64,000 nt of DNA from Streptomyces sp. NBC_00249 (GTDB lineage: Bacteria; Actinomycetota; Actinomycetes; Streptomycetales; Streptomycetaceae), in the NCBI RefSeq assembly GCF_026342355.1, contig NZ_JAPEMV010000002.1, forward strand, positions 124,001 to 188,000. The letters are read 5' to 3'. Below the pieces are notes generated by a model, which worked only from the letters and a program-made list of their open reading frames with translations, ran no database searches and was not told the DNA's origin. The position numbers and the translations under genes were made by a program. Shown here one piece after another: positions 53,108 to 62,332 of this stretch; the stretch's first letter is position 1; every line of letters starts with the position of its first letter.

Positions 53108-56100
53108 GTGAGCGCTGAGGCTGCGGCCATCAATCTGGGCAGGGTGCTGGCGACCCGCGCGGTGTCGCTGTGGCTGGGGCCGCGGCGGCGCGAGCAGGAG
53201 GCCGCCTCGTCAATGTCGGAGCTGATCCGCGTGCGCGTGTCGGGCCTGAGGTACCAGCGCAGCCTGGAGCGGCAGTTCGAGGACATGGCCGACGCCGTGG
53301 CCGCCCGGCTGGAGCCGCTGCTCGCCCACGAGTTCCGGGGCCTCGCCGCCAACGAGCGCCGGGCCGCGACCGACGCCGTGTGCGACACCTTCGCCCGCGC
53401 CGACCTCTCCGACGAGGCGGTGATCGGCGCCGACGCCGACCCCGCGGAACTGGCCCGGCGGATCCGCCGCGCGGTCGCCGTACCGCCGGGCCTGTCCGAA
53501 CCGGCCCTCGCCTTCCACGAGGCCCTGTTCGCCGAGTCCGTCGACTGCTACGTACGCATCCTGCGGCACCTGCCGGTCTTCACCGAGCGGGCGGTCACCG
53601 AGCTGCTGGGTCGCACCACCACGCTCGCGGCCGAGGTGGCCCGCGCTCTGGACCGGCTCCCTGCCCGCTCGCTGTACGCGCCCGAGGGCACGGGCGAGGA
53701 CGAGGCCTTCCGCCGGGAGTACCTGGCGCTGATCAGCGAAACCCTAGACGAGGTGGAGCTGTTCAGCTTCGCCTCGGAGCGGGCACCCCGGACGAAGCTG
53801 TCCGTCGCCTACGTGAGCCTGCGCACCAGCGTCGGCGAGGGCGCCCGGCGTTCGCGCCGGATCCCCTCTCCCCGCCGGTCCGCGAGTGCCTGGGCGGAGG
53901 AGGACGAGGGCGGGCACGGCGTACGCGTCGAGGCCGCGCTCGGCGAGGCCCGCCGGGTGCTGCTGCGCGGCGAGGCGGGCTCCGGCAAGACCACCCTGCT
54001 CCAGTGGCTGGCGGTCACCGCCGCGCGCGGGGCCTTCACGGGCGAGCTGGCCGGGTGGAACGGGCTGGTCCCGGTCATGGTGAAGCTGCGCCGGTACGCG
54101 GGACGTGAACTCCCTTCCCCGGAAGCCCTGCTCGACCAGACGGCGGGCCCGCTGACGGGCCACATGCCGAAGGCGTGGACGGACCGGCTGCTCTCCGAGG
54201 GCCGGGTCCTGCTGATGGTCGACGGGGTCGACGAGCTCCCGGCGGGCGAGCGCCGCGGGGTGCGGCAGTGGCTGCGCAACCTGCTGGCCGCCTACCCGGA
54301 CAACCGGGTCGTGGTCACCTCGCGGCCGGCCGCGGCGGGCAAGGACTGGCTGCGCACCGAGGAGTTCCAGCCGGTGCTGCTGGACCGGATGCGGCCGGCC
54401 GACCTGGTGGCGTTCGTCCGCCAGTGGCACCAGGCGGTACGGGAGCAGGGAGACCGGCTGCCGTGCGAGCCGGCGCAACTCCCCGACTACGAACGCTCGC
54501 TGATCACCAGCCTCCAGGACCGCCCGCACCTCCAGTCCCTGGCGGCGAGCCCCCTGCTGGCCGCGCTGCTGTGCGCGCTGCACCTGGAGCGGCGGCGCCA
54601 GCTGCCGCGCAACCGGATGGAGTTGTACCGCACGGCGCTGGAGATCCTGCTGCACCGGCGGGACACGGAGCGGGGTGTGCCCGGAGACCTGGACGTCTCC
54701 CTGACCCTGACGGACAAGCTGCGGCTGCTCCAGGACCTGGCTTGGCGGCTGTCGGACAACAACCGCAGCGAGATCGCGCGGGAACGGGCGGCGGGGCACG
54801 TGCACGCGGCGCTCGGCCGGATGCGGCACCTGGACGGGGTCGACGGGGAAGCGGTCCTGGAGCACCTCCTGGTCCGTTCGGGGGTGCTGCGCGCGCCGGC
54901 CGAGGACCGGGTGGACTTCCTGCACCGCAGCTTCCAGGAGTACCTGGCGGCGGCGGAGGCGGCCTCGGAGGACCGGATCGGGAACCTGGTGGAGCGGGCC
55001 CATCTGGACCTGTGGCACGAGACGATCGTGATGACGGCGGGCCACGCCAACCGCACCCAGCGGGAGGAACTGGTCCACGGCATCCTCGCCCGCGCCGCCG
55101 CCGAACCCCGCCACACCCGCCGCCTGCGCCTGCTGGCGGCGTCCTGCCTGGAAACGATGCCGTCCGTCCCCGACGCGGTCTCCGGCCCCCTGGACGAGGC
55201 CCTGGACGCCCTGATCCCGCCGCGCCGCATGAGCGAGGCCGCCTCACTGGCCGCGGTCGGCGCGCCGGTGCTGCGCCGGCTGCCGGATTCCCTGGCCGGT
55301 CTGTCCGACGCCGCCGTCGAGGCGCTCGTACGGACAGCCTCGCTGATCGGAGGGGAACAGGCCATGGACCGGCTCGGCAAGTGGGCCGATACCTCACACC
55401 CCGCGATCCGGCGACACCTGGTCGACTGCTGGGAGTCGTTCGAGTCCACGGAGTACGCCCGGCGCGTTCTCAAACGGCTCCCCCTGGAAGACCGGGTGAT
55501 GTTCGTGACCCACCCGGCCCAGGCGTGCGCCCTGAGGGAGTTGCCGGAAATCCGCCACGTGGTCTTCGAGTGCCCGATCGAGGGATTCTCCGACCTGGGG
55601 CTGCCGGGCGACCTGGCTAGTCTGCACATGTTCGAGCTGCGCGGCACCATGGACCTCTCGCCCCTGCGGGCGTACCGGCGGCTTCAGCACCTGTCGCTGT
55701 GTGGGCAGGTCCCGCTGCGGGACACAGCGGTGCTGGGTGACCTCGCCGAGCTGGAAACCCTGACGCTGCTGTGGGATTCCCTCCCCGCACCTGCCCGGAC
55801 GTCGCTGCCCCCGAACATCGCCAGCCTGACCCTCGCGACCTTGGAGCAGGGGGCCGACCTCGCCCCCCTGACATCCCTCGCCATGCTGCGCGAGCTGCGA
55901 ATCGACGGTCACGGCAGCCCCGAGGGTCTCCTTGACCTGGCCGGTCTCGAGTCCCTGCAATTGCTGGAGCTCGGCCTGTACGACCTGAGTACGTGGCCGG
56001 CGAACGTCCGGAGCGCCGCCCCGGAGCTCACCACCCTCACCCTCCAGCACTGTCTGCTGCCGGACGACCTGGGCATCCTGTCCGCTCTGGGCCCCGTCCG

Positions 56101-56191
56101 CTCCCTGCGCCTCAAGGAGTGCACCACGCCCGATGGCCGCCCGCCGAACCTGGAATCCGTGCCCGAGGGCATCGAGGTCCAGACCGGCTGA
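53108..56191 (+). CDS. NACHT-domain NTPase with leucine-rich repeats
   Basis: A 1027-residue STAND-type signalling ATPase. Residues about 1-250 are a helical N-terminal effector-like domain (LVRYQRSLE-like helices, RALDRLPARSLYAPEG). The NACHT core has Walker A GEAGSGKTTLLQWLAVTAA near residue 288 and Walker B RVLLMVDGVDELPAGE near 367, then VVVTSRPAAAGKDW. A winged-helix/arm region contains FLHRSFQEYLAAAEA near 605. The last 230 residues are leucine-rich repeats (LASLHMFELRGTMDLSPL, LAMLRELRIDGHG, LQLLELGLYDLS). Such proteins include phage-defence bNACHT systems, but many in Streptomyces are untested. GGAGGGGG precedes the GTG. It lies alone between a conservon terminator and accE, without an obvious partner. 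Confidence 0.9.
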   Translation: MSAEAAAINLGRVLATRAVSLWLGPRRREQEAASSMSELIRVRVSGLRYQRSLERQFEDMADAVAARLEPLLAHEFRGLAANERRAATDAVCDTFARADLSDEAVIGADADPAELARRIRRAVAVPPGLSEPALAFHEALFAESVDCYVRILRHLPVFTERAVTELLGRTTTLAAEVARALDRLPARSLYAPEGTGEDEAFRREYLALISETLDEVELFSFASERAPRTKLSVAYVSLRTSVGEGARRSRRIPSPRRSASAWAEEDEGGHGVRVEAALGEARRVLLRGEAGSGKTTLLQWLAVTAARGAFTGELAGWNGLVPVMVKLRRYAGRELPSPEALLDQTAGPLTGHMPKAWTDRLLSEGRVLLMVDGVDELPAGERRGVRQWLRNLLAAYPDNRVVVTSRPAAAGKDWLRTEEFQPVLLDRMRPADLVAFVRQWHQAVREQGDRLPCEPAQLPDYERSLITSLQDRPHLQSLAASPLLAALLCALHLERRRQLPRNRMELYRTALEILLHRRDTERGVPGDLDVSLTLTDKLRLLQDLAWRLSDNNRSEIARERAAGHVHAALGRMRHLDGVDGEAVLEHLLVRSGVLRAPAEDRVDFLHRSFQEYLAAAEAASEDRIGNLVERAHLDLWHETIVMTAGHANRTQREELVHGILARAAAEPRHTRRLRLLAASCLETMPSVPDAVSGPLDEALDALIPPRRMSEAASLAAVGAPVLRRLPDSLAGLSDAAVEALVRTASLIGGEQAMDRLGKWADTSHPAIRRHLVDCWESFESTEYARRVLKRLPLEDRVMFVTHPAQACALRELPEIRHVVFECPIEGFSDLGLPGDLASLHMFELRGTMDLSPLRAYRRLQHLSLCGQVPLRDTAVLGDLAELETLTLLWDSLPAPARTSLPPNIASLTLATLEQGADLAPLTSLAMLRELRIDGHGSPEGLLDLAGLESLQLLELGLYDLSTWPANVRSAAPELTTLTLQHCLLPDDLGILSALGPVRSLRLKECTTPDGRPPNLESVPEGIEVQTG

Positions 56192-56222
56192 GCGGCCATC
56201 GGGTGGAGCTGTAGCGCAGCGG

Positions 56223-56411
56223 CTAGCCCTGCCAGCTGTGCGGGGCCTGGAAGCCGCGGCTGCGTTCCAGGCGGCGCCAGCCGGCCGTGGAGCGGGGGGT
56301 GGTGGCGGCCTCGTCGGGGGTGGCGGCGGCGCGGGCCAGGAGGATCGCGGTGATCGCGGCCAGCTCCTCGGGCTCGGCGTTGCCCTTCTCGACCTTCAGC
56401 AGGGGGCTCAT
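56223..56411 (-). CDS. accE: Acyl-CoA carboxylase epsilon subunit
   Basis: 62-residue subunit (MSPLLKVEKGNAEPEELAAI) that enhances the carboxyltransferase complex in Streptomyces. An Ala-rich helix with AAITAILLARAA and a C-terminal WRRLERSRGF match the family. It starts 23 bp after accB on the same strand, the conserved accB-accE pair. Confidence 0.92.
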   Translation of the reverse strand: MSPLLKVEKGNAEPEELAAITAILLARAAATPDEAATTPRSTAGWRRLERSRGFQAPHSWQG

Positions 56412-56434
56412 GGGTGGCAGGTCTCCTTCGCTCG

Positions 56435-58018
56435 TTACTGCGGCGGGTTGCCGTGCTTGCGGGACGGCAGATCGGCGTGCTTGGTGCGGAGCATCGCGAG
56501 GGCGCTGACGAGCACCTCGCGGGTCTCGGCGGGGTCGATGACGTCGTCGACGAGGCCGCGCTCGGCCGCGTAGTACGGGTGCATCAGCTCGGCCTTGTAC
56601 TCCTTGACCATGCGGGCCCGCATGGCTTCGGGGTCCTCGGCGTCCGCGATCTGCTTGCGGAAGATGACGTTGGCCGCGCCCTCGGCGCCCATGACGGCGA
56701 TCTCGTTGGTGGGCCACGCGTAGGTGAGGTCGGCGCCGATGGACTGGGAGTCCATGACGATGTACGCGCCGCCGTAGGCCTTGCGCAGGATCAGGGAGAT
56801 CCGCGGGACGGTGGCGTTGCAGTACGCGTACAGCAGCTTGGCGCCGTGGCGGATGATGCCGCCGTGCTCCTGGTCGACGCCCGGCAGGAAGCCGGGGACG
56901 TCCAGGAGGGTGATGATCGGGATGTTGAAGGCGTCGCAGAGCTGGACGAACCGCGCCGCCTTCTCGGAGGCGTGGATGTCCAGGACGCCCGCGAGGTGGC
57001 CGGGCTGGTTGGCGACGATGCCGACGACCTGGCCGTCCATCCGCGCGAGGGCGCAGATGATGTTGCGGGCCCAGCGCTCGTGGATCTCCAGGACGTCGCC
57101 CTCGTCGACGAGCTCCTCGATGACCTTGAGCATGTCGTACGGGCGGTTGCCGTCGGCGGGGACCAGGTCCAGCAGGACGTCTGAGCGACGGTCCTTGGGG
57201 TCGCTGGTCTCGTGGACCGGCGGGTTCTCGCGGTTGTTGGAGGGGAGCATCGTGATGAGGTAGCGGACCTCGGAGATGCAGGTCTCCTCGTCGTCGTACG
57301 CGAAGTGCGCGACGCCGGAGGTCTCGGCGTGCACGTCGGCGCCGCCGAGGCCGTTCTGGGTGATCTCCTCGCCGGTCACCGCGCGGACCACGTCCGGCCC
57401 GGTGATGAACATCTGCGAGGTGTCGCGGACCATGAAGACGAAGTCCGTCAGGGCCGGGGAGTACGCGGCGCCGCCGGCGCAGGGGCCGAGCATGACCGAG
57501 ATCTGCGGGATGACCCCGGAGGCCTTGGTGTTGCGCTGGAAGATGCCGCCGTAGCCGGCGAGGGCGGAGACGCCCTCCTGGATACGGGCGCCCGCGCCGT
57601 CGTTGAGGGAGACCAGCGGGGCACCGGCCGCGATGGCCATGTCCATGATCTTGTGGATCTTCGTGGCGTGGGCCTCGCCCAGGGCGCCGCCGAAGATGCG
57701 GAAGTCGTGTGCGTAGACGAAGACCGTGCGGCCCTCGACCGTGCCCCAGCCGGTGATGACACCGTCGGTGTACGGCTTCTTGGCCTCCAGGCCGAAACCG
57801 GTGGCCCGGTGCCGGCGCAGCTGCTCGACCTCCTTGAAGGAACCTTCGTCGAGCAGGAGCGCGATGCGCTCACGCGCGGTCAGCTTGCCCTTGGCGTGCT
57901 GCGCCTCGGTCGCACGGTCACTGGGGCCGCGCCGGGCCTCCTCGCGGAGGGAGTGCAGCTCGGCCACGCGCCCACGGGCGTCCGTCGGCTCGCTCGAAGT
58001 CTGGTCCACAACGGTCAT
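56435..58018 (-). CDS. accB: Acyl-CoA carboxylase beta (carboxyltransferase) subunit
   Basis: 527-residue carboxyltransferase that transfers CO2 from biotin to acetyl- or propionyl-CoA, giving malonyl- or methylmalonyl-CoA for fatty acids and polyketides. Visible: GKLTARERIALLLDEGSF, LVSLNDGAGARIQEGVSALA (acyl-CoA site) and GVDQEHGGIIRHGAKLLYAY with RKAYGGAYIVMDS. The residue after GGAY is Ile, as in the permissive S. coelicolor AccB; the propionyl-specific PccB has Asp there. It works with a biotin-carrying alpha subunit encoded elsewhere and with AccE next door. Confidence 0.95.
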   Translation of the reverse strand: MTVVDQTSSEPTDARGRVAELHSLREEARRGPSDRATEAQHAKGKLTARERIALLLDEGSFKEVEQLRRHRATGFGLEAKKPYTDGVITGWGTVEGRTVFVYAHDFRIFGGALGEAHATKIHKIMDMAIAAGAPLVSLNDGAGARIQEGVSALAGYGGIFQRNTKASGVIPQISVMLGPCAGGAAYSPALTDFVFMVRDTSQMFITGPDVVRAVTGEEITQNGLGGADVHAETSGVAHFAYDDEETCISEVRYLITMLPSNNRENPPVHETSDPKDRRSDVLLDLVPADGNRPYDMLKVIEELVDEGDVLEIHERWARNIICALARMDGQVVGIVANQPGHLAGVLDIHASEKAARFVQLCDAFNIPIITLLDVPGFLPGVDQEHGGIIRHGAKLLYAYCNATVPRISLILRKAYGGAYIVMDSQSIGADLTYAWPTNEIAVMGAEGAANVIFRKQIADAEDPEAMRARMVKEYKAELMHPYYAAERGLVDDVIDPAETREVLVSALAMLRTKHADLPSRKHGNPPQ

Positions 58019-58148
58019 GTACCGACCTTACGAAGCCGGCCCATCAAAACCCTCCGTTGGTTCTACACAGTCTCGGGCCCCATCCGCTGTGCGGGCCGGA
58101 CAGAACCGCCGAAGGATGTATGGACTCCCCCAGTCGGGACCTTGGGCC

Positions 58149-58167
58149 TTTGTGGGGGTCCCACAAA
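58149..58167. promoter_or_regulatory. Palindrome in the accB-YceI divergent gap
   Basis: TTTGTGGGGGTCCCACAAA forms an 8-bp perfect stem with a three-base centre, about 130 bp from accB and 110 bp from the YceI gene. Symmetry and place suggest an operator for one or both genes. Confidence 0.45.
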
Positions 58168-58191
58168 TTACGGGGACAGGACCCAAAGAAG

Positions 58192-58240
58192 TTGAACTTT
58201 GAACGGAATGGGTCTAGCGTCATTCTCGTTGAAAGTTAAA
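58192..58240 (+). promoter_or_regulatory. Promoter with flanking TTGAA-type repeats, YceI gene
   Basis: TTGAAC, a 17-base spacer and TAGCGT form a good sigma HrdB-type promoter. TTGAACTTTGAA overlaps the -35 box and the related TTGAAAGTTAAA lies 37 bp downstream, just after the expected start site. Two such half-symmetric repeats around a promoter fit a repressor, for example of the MarR type. No regulator gene lies adjacent. Confidence 0.5.
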
Positions 58241-58278
58241 CCAATCGGCCAGCAGGATCTTCCGAGGAGGAAGCAGTC

Positions 58279-58899
58279 ATGGGTCTCTTCACCCGCCGCA
58301 ACCAGACCACCGCCGCTCAGGGCACCGCCGCCGTCGCCACGCTCGAAGTGGACCCCGCGCTCGCCGCCCTCACCGGTGACTACGTCATCGACGCCGGCCA
58401 CAGCAGCATCGGCTTCACCGTCCGCCACGCGATGGTGACCAACGTGCGCGGCAGCTTCACCGAGCACGAGGGCGCCCTGCACCTCGACGGGGCCGACCCC
58501 TCGCGGTCCACCGCCACCATCGACGTGAAGATCGCCTCGGTCGGCACGGGCATCGCCGACCGCGACGCCCACCTGCGCGGCGCCGACTTCTTCGACGCCG
58601 AGCTCTTCCCGCTGATGAGCTTCCGCTCCACCTCGGCGGCCGCGCTCGGCGGGGACACGTACCGGATCACCGGCGACCTGACGATCAAGGACGTCACCCG
58701 CCCGCTCTCCATCGACCTGGAGTTCGCCGGTTCCGCCACCGACGTCTACGGCAACGAGCGCGTCGGCTTCGAGGGCTCCGCCGAGATCCTGCGCTCCGAC
58801 TGGGGCCTGACCTGGAACGCGGCGCTGGAGGCCGGCGGCGTGATGGTCAGCGACAAGGTGAAGCTGACCTTCGACATCTCGGCGATCAAGCAGGCCTGA
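58279..58899 (+). CDS. YceI-family lipid-binding-like protein
   Basis: A 206-residue protein with the YceI beta barrel, which binds isoprenoid or other amphiphilic lipids in characterised relatives. Segments: YVIDAGHSSIGFTVRHAMV, RDAHLRGADFFDAELFP, YRITGDLTIKDVTRPLSI and RSDWGLTWNAALEAGG. There is no signal peptide, so it is probably cytoplasmic, as is common in actinobacteria. The ribosome site GAGGAGGAAG is strong. It is divergent from accB and convergent with the next gene. Confidence 0.92.
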   Translation: MGLFTRRNQTTAAQGTAAVATLEVDPALAALTGDYVIDAGHSSIGFTVRHAMVTNVRGSFTEHEGALHLDGADPSRSTATIDVKIASVGTGIADRDAHLRGADFFDAELFPLMSFRSTSAAALGGDTYRITGDLTIKDVTRPLSIDLEFAGSATDVYGNERVGFEGSAEILRSDWGLTWNAALEAGGVMVSDKVKLTFDISAIKQA

Positions 58900-58930
58900 C
58901 GCCGCCGACGGCGCCGGACCCCGGGGGCGG

Positions 58931-60277
58931 CTACCAGCCGCCCCCGCCGTCGAAGCCTCCGCCACCGTCGAAACCGCCTCCGCCGCCGAAGTCCCCGCCA
59001 CCGAAGTCGGACGGGTTGAAGTCGGCCCCGGAGACGTCCCCGCCCTCGAAGCCGCCGCCCGCGCCGCCGCCGAAGTCCGAGGCGTAGGCGGGCGTGGACA
59101 TCATCGAACCGAGCATCGTGCCCATCAGCAGGCCCGGCAGCATGCCGCCGCCGAAGTAGCCGCCCGCCCAGGGACCGTACGCCGGGCCGGCGTCGTAGTA
59201 GGGGCGCCGGCCGTGCTCGGTGTCGACGGTACGGACCGCCGGGTCCAGGCCGTCGCGCAGCCGTACGGCGTCCGCCGCGCAGACCGGGACGTTACGGGCC
59301 GCCCCGGCGGGCGGGGCCCAGGCGGCGTCCTCGGTGCTCGGCCCGTGCCGGGGGTCGAAGAAGCAGGGCGACCGGCGCTCGGGCACCGGGCGGCCCTGGC
59401 GGCGCGCGTCCAGGCGGGCCAGCGCGTACCGGCCGTCCTCCAGCGCCTGCGTGACGCCCTGCACCTCGTGCGGCTGCTGGACCGAGGCCATGATCTGCTT
59501 GGCCTTCTCGTAGGAGTCGAGGCCCTGCTCGTAGTCCTTGCGCATGGCGTCGTCGGCGCCGGGCTCGCCGGGATGGAAGTCGAGGCGCTCCAGTTCCTCG
59601 CCGAAGGCCGTGATGTCCTCGTCCACGACCACGGCGAGCCGGGCGATGGCCTCGCGGCGGGCCTCTTCCTTCTTCCTGCGGTTGCGCTTGACCAGGGCGT
59701 ACGCGCCCCCGCCGCCGACCAGCGCCACCACGCCGAGGCCGATCAGGGCGCCGGACGAGGAGCCCTCGTCGCCGGCGCCGGTGTCCCAGGAGGCCGGGGC
59801 GGCGCCCTTGGCCTGGGTCAGGGCCTGGTCGACGAAGTTGTTCAGCTGGGTGGCGGCGTCCACCGGGCCGCCGGTCTTCACGGCCTCGGTGAGGTTCTGT
59901 ACGGCGTTCCTCGGCATCACGGCCTGGTCCGACCCGGCCTTGAACCCGTCGCCGAGGCGGATCGCGTAGAGCCCGGTGATGCCGGTCTCGGCGCGGACGG
60001 CGCCCAGCACCTTCTCCTGGGGGAACTCGGCGGTGGCGGGCAGTACCGCGACGAACACCGGCTTCCCGGCGGCCTCGATCTTCTTGGCCAGGGCCTGCGC
60101 CTCGGCCGGGGGGAGCTGCGCCTCGGCGCGGGGGTCGACGTAGACCGGGCCCTTCTTGAGGGCCTCGCCCACGGCGGAGACCCCGGTGGCGGCCGACGCC
60201 TGCGGGGCGACCGCGACGGCGGTCGCCGACAGGGCCAGCAGCACACCGGAAAGTACGGATATCAGCCTGGTCCTCAT
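58931..60277 (-). CDS. Exported membrane protein with Gly-rich tail, TPM-like
   Basis: A 448-residue protein. It has a signal peptide (RLISVLSGVLLALSATAVAVA), an extracytoplasmic domain of about 145 residues with YVDPRAEAQLPPAEAQALA resembling TPM-type domains, a membrane helix (SGALIGLGVVALVGGGGAYA near 180) and a long cytoplasmic region with coiled-coil character. The C-terminus is a Gly/Phe/Asp-rich tail with GGGGFDGGGG repeats. The TPM assignment is tentative. It follows cimA on the same strand with an 83-bp gap. Confidence 0.7.
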   Translation of the reverse strand: MRTRLISVLSGVLLALSATAVAVAPQASAATGVSAVGEALKKGPVYVDPRAEAQLPPAEAQALAKKIEAAGKPVFVAVLPATAEFPQEKVLGAVRAETGITGLYAIRLGDGFKAGSDQAVMPRNAVQNLTEAVKTGGPVDAATQLNNFVDQALTQAKGAAPASWDTGAGDEGSSSGALIGLGVVALVGGGGAYALVKRNRRKKEEARREAIARLAVVVDEDITAFGEELERLDFHPGEPGADDAMRKDYEQGLDSYEKAKQIMASVQQPHEVQGVTQALEDGRYALARLDARRQGRPVPERRSPCFFDPRHGPSTEDAAWAPPAGAARNVPVCAADAVRLRDGLDPAVRTVDTEHGRRPYYDAGPAYGPWAGGYFGGGMLPGLLMGTMLGSMMSTPAYASDFGGGAGGGFEGGDVSGADFNPSDFGGGDFGGGGGFDGGGGFDGGGGW

Positions 60278-60360
60278 ACTCCCGACGCTACCCGAACCCG
60301 CACTTTCCCGTGTGAGACGGACATAAGGGCGCCCGCATCCCGGCGCGCCCTGCGCCCCGA

Positions 60361-61983
60361 CTACTCCGCCGGTTCGACGCCCGCGTGCAGGAGGCCGAAG
60401 GTGAAGGCGTCCTCCAGGGCCTGCCAGGAGGCGGCGATGACGTTCTGGGCGACGCCGACCGTGGACCACTCGCGGGTGCCGTCGGTCGTGGCGATCAGCA
60501 CGCGGGTCGTGGACTCCGTGCCGTGCTTGCCCTCCAGGATGCGGACCTTGTAGTCGATCAGCTCGAACTTCGCCAGCTGGGGGTAGAAGCGTTCGAGGGC
60601 GACGCGCAGCGCGCGGTCCAGGGCGTTGACGGGGCCGTTGCCCTCCGCCGTGGCGACGATCCGCTCGCCCTTGGCCCACAGCTTGACCGTGGCCTCGTTG
60701 GCGTGGGTGCCGTCCGGGCGGTCCTCGACGATGGCCCGCCAGGACTCGGTACGGAAGTACTTGCGCGCCCGGCCCTCGACCTCGGCGCGCAGCAGCAGCT
60801 CGAAGGAGGCGTCGGCGGCCTCGTACGTGTAGCCCTGGAGCTCGCGCTCCTTGACCCGCTCGACCACGCGGGCGATCAGGGCGCGGTCGCCGCCGAGCTC
60901 GACGCCGAGTTCCTTGCCCTTGAGCTCGATGGAGGCGCGGCCGGCCATGTCGGAGACCAGCATGCGCATGGTGTTGCCGACCCGCTCGGGGTCGATGTGC
61001 TGGTACAGGTCCGGGTCGACCTTGATCGCCGAGGCGTGCAGGCCCGCCTTGTGCGCGAAGGCGGAGACGCCGACGTAGGGCTGGTGCGTGGAGGGGGTGA
61101 GGTTGACGACCTCGGCGATGGCGTGGGAGATGCGGGTCATCTCGGCGAGGGCGCCCGCCGGGAGGACGGTGCGGCCGTACTTGATCTCCAGGGCGGCGAC
61201 GACCGGGAAGAGGTTGGCGTTGCCGACGCGCTCTCCGTAGCCGTTCGCGGTGCACTGGACGTGCGTGGCGCCCGCGTCGACGGCGGCCAGCGTGTTGGCG
61301 ACGGCGCAGCCGGTGTCGTCCTGGGCGTGGATGCCGAGGCGGGCTCCGGTGTCGGCGAGGACGGTCGCGACGACGGCGGTCACCTGGGCGGGGAGCATGC
61401 CGCCGTTCGTGTCGCACAGGATGACCACGTCGGCGCCGGCCTCGTGGGCGGCGCGGACGACGGACTTGGCGTACTCGGCGTCGGCGCGGTAGCCGTCGAA
61501 GAAGTGCTCGCAGTCGACGAAGACCCGGCGGCCCTGTCCGACGAGGTAGGAGACGGTGTCGCGGACCATCTCCAGGTTCTCTTCGAGGGTCGTGCGCAGC
61601 GCCAGCTCGACGTGCCGGTCGTGGGACTTGGCGACCAGGGTGATCACCGGGGCGCCGGACTCCAGCAGGGCGCGGACCTGCGGGTCCTGGGCGGCGGAGC
61701 CGCCGGCCCGGCGGGTGGCGCCGAAGGCGACGAGCTTGGCGTGCTTGAAGTCGATCTCGGCGCGGGCGCGGGCGAAGAACTCGGTGTCGCGGGGGTTGGC
61801 GCCCGGCCAGCCGCCCTCGATGAAGCCGACTCCGAAGTCGTCCAGGTGCCGCGCGATCGTCAGCTTGTCCGCGACCGTGAGGTTGATGCCCTCACGCTGG
61901 GCGCCGTCGCGCAGGGTGGTGTCGAAGACGTGGAAGCCGTCGTCGAGTGCCTCTGTCGGCTCAGTCGCCTCTGTCGTCGTCAT
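60361..61983 (-). CDS. cimA: Citramalate synthase
   Basis: Condenses pyruvate with acetyl-CoA to citramalate, the threonine-independent entry to isoleucine. The 540-residue protein has the DRE-TIM motif FDTTLRDGAQREGINLTVAD, HAQDDTGCAVANTLAAVDAG and HVQCTANGYGERVGNANLF, and a C-terminal LeuA-like dimer/allosteric domain. It belongs to the CimA/LeuA2 branch rather than to true 2-isopropylmalate synthase. AGGAG lies eleven bases before the ATG. A long leader with an intrinsic terminator precedes it. Confidence 0.92.
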   Translation of the reverse strand: MTTTEATEPTEALDDGFHVFDTTLRDGAQREGINLTVADKLTIARHLDDFGVGFIEGGWPGANPRDTEFFARARAEIDFKHAKLVAFGATRRAGGSAAQDPQVRALLESGAPVITLVAKSHDRHVELALRTTLEENLEMVRDTVSYLVGQGRRVFVDCEHFFDGYRADAEYAKSVVRAAHEAGADVVILCDTNGGMLPAQVTAVVATVLADTGARLGIHAQDDTGCAVANTLAAVDAGATHVQCTANGYGERVGNANLFPVVAALEIKYGRTVLPAGALAEMTRISHAIAEVVNLTPSTHQPYVGVSAFAHKAGLHASAIKVDPDLYQHIDPERVGNTMRMLVSDMAGRASIELKGKELGVELGGDRALIARVVERVKERELQGYTYEAADASFELLLRAEVEGRARKYFRTESWRAIVEDRPDGTHANEATVKLWAKGERIVATAEGNGPVNALDRALRVALERFYPQLAKFELIDYKVRILEGKHGTESTTRVLIATTDGTREWSTVGVAQNVIAASWQALEDAFTFGLLHAGVEPAE

Positions 61984-62085
61984 GCTGATCTGACTCCTGT
62001 CGGATGAGTGGTTCCGGAGACCGGGGATCCACTGCCCCCATCATCGCGCGCCCTTCGGTCCCGGCATGATTTCGGGCCGGGAAAC

Positions 62086-62113
62086 GAAAAAACCTCTCGC
62101 GGGTGCGAGAGGT
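62086..62113 (-). terminator. Intrinsic terminator in the cimA leader
   Basis: On the minus strand ACCTCTCGC pairs with GCGAGAGGT (four-base loop), followed by six T. It lies about 105 bases before the cimA start and 220 bases after the TetR gene. It may simply end the TetR transcript or act as an attenuator for cimA. A 13-codon frame (62207 down to 62166, MIMDSSAPVLSDR) lies just upstream of it but has no ribosome site and only one Val and one Leu codon. The rest of the 350-bp gap between cimA and the TetR gene holds a GC-rich hairpin right after the TetR stop and nothing else I can name. Confidence 0.75.
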
Positions 62114-62332
62114 CTGCGCGCGGGTCTGAGGCACGGTGGCCGCTTCCGCGAAGGTCTTCCACGGTTCAGCGGTCACTGAGGACCGGCGCGCTGCTGTCCA
62201 TAATCATGAGCTGAGCAGACACGCCCGCAGTGTTTCACACGGCTGGACGGCGGTGGACGCTGGTCTCAGCATGCGGGCAGCCCCTGTCCGGCAGGCGGCC
62301 CGCCGCCCCTCGCGGGGCGGCCGGCGGGCGGG

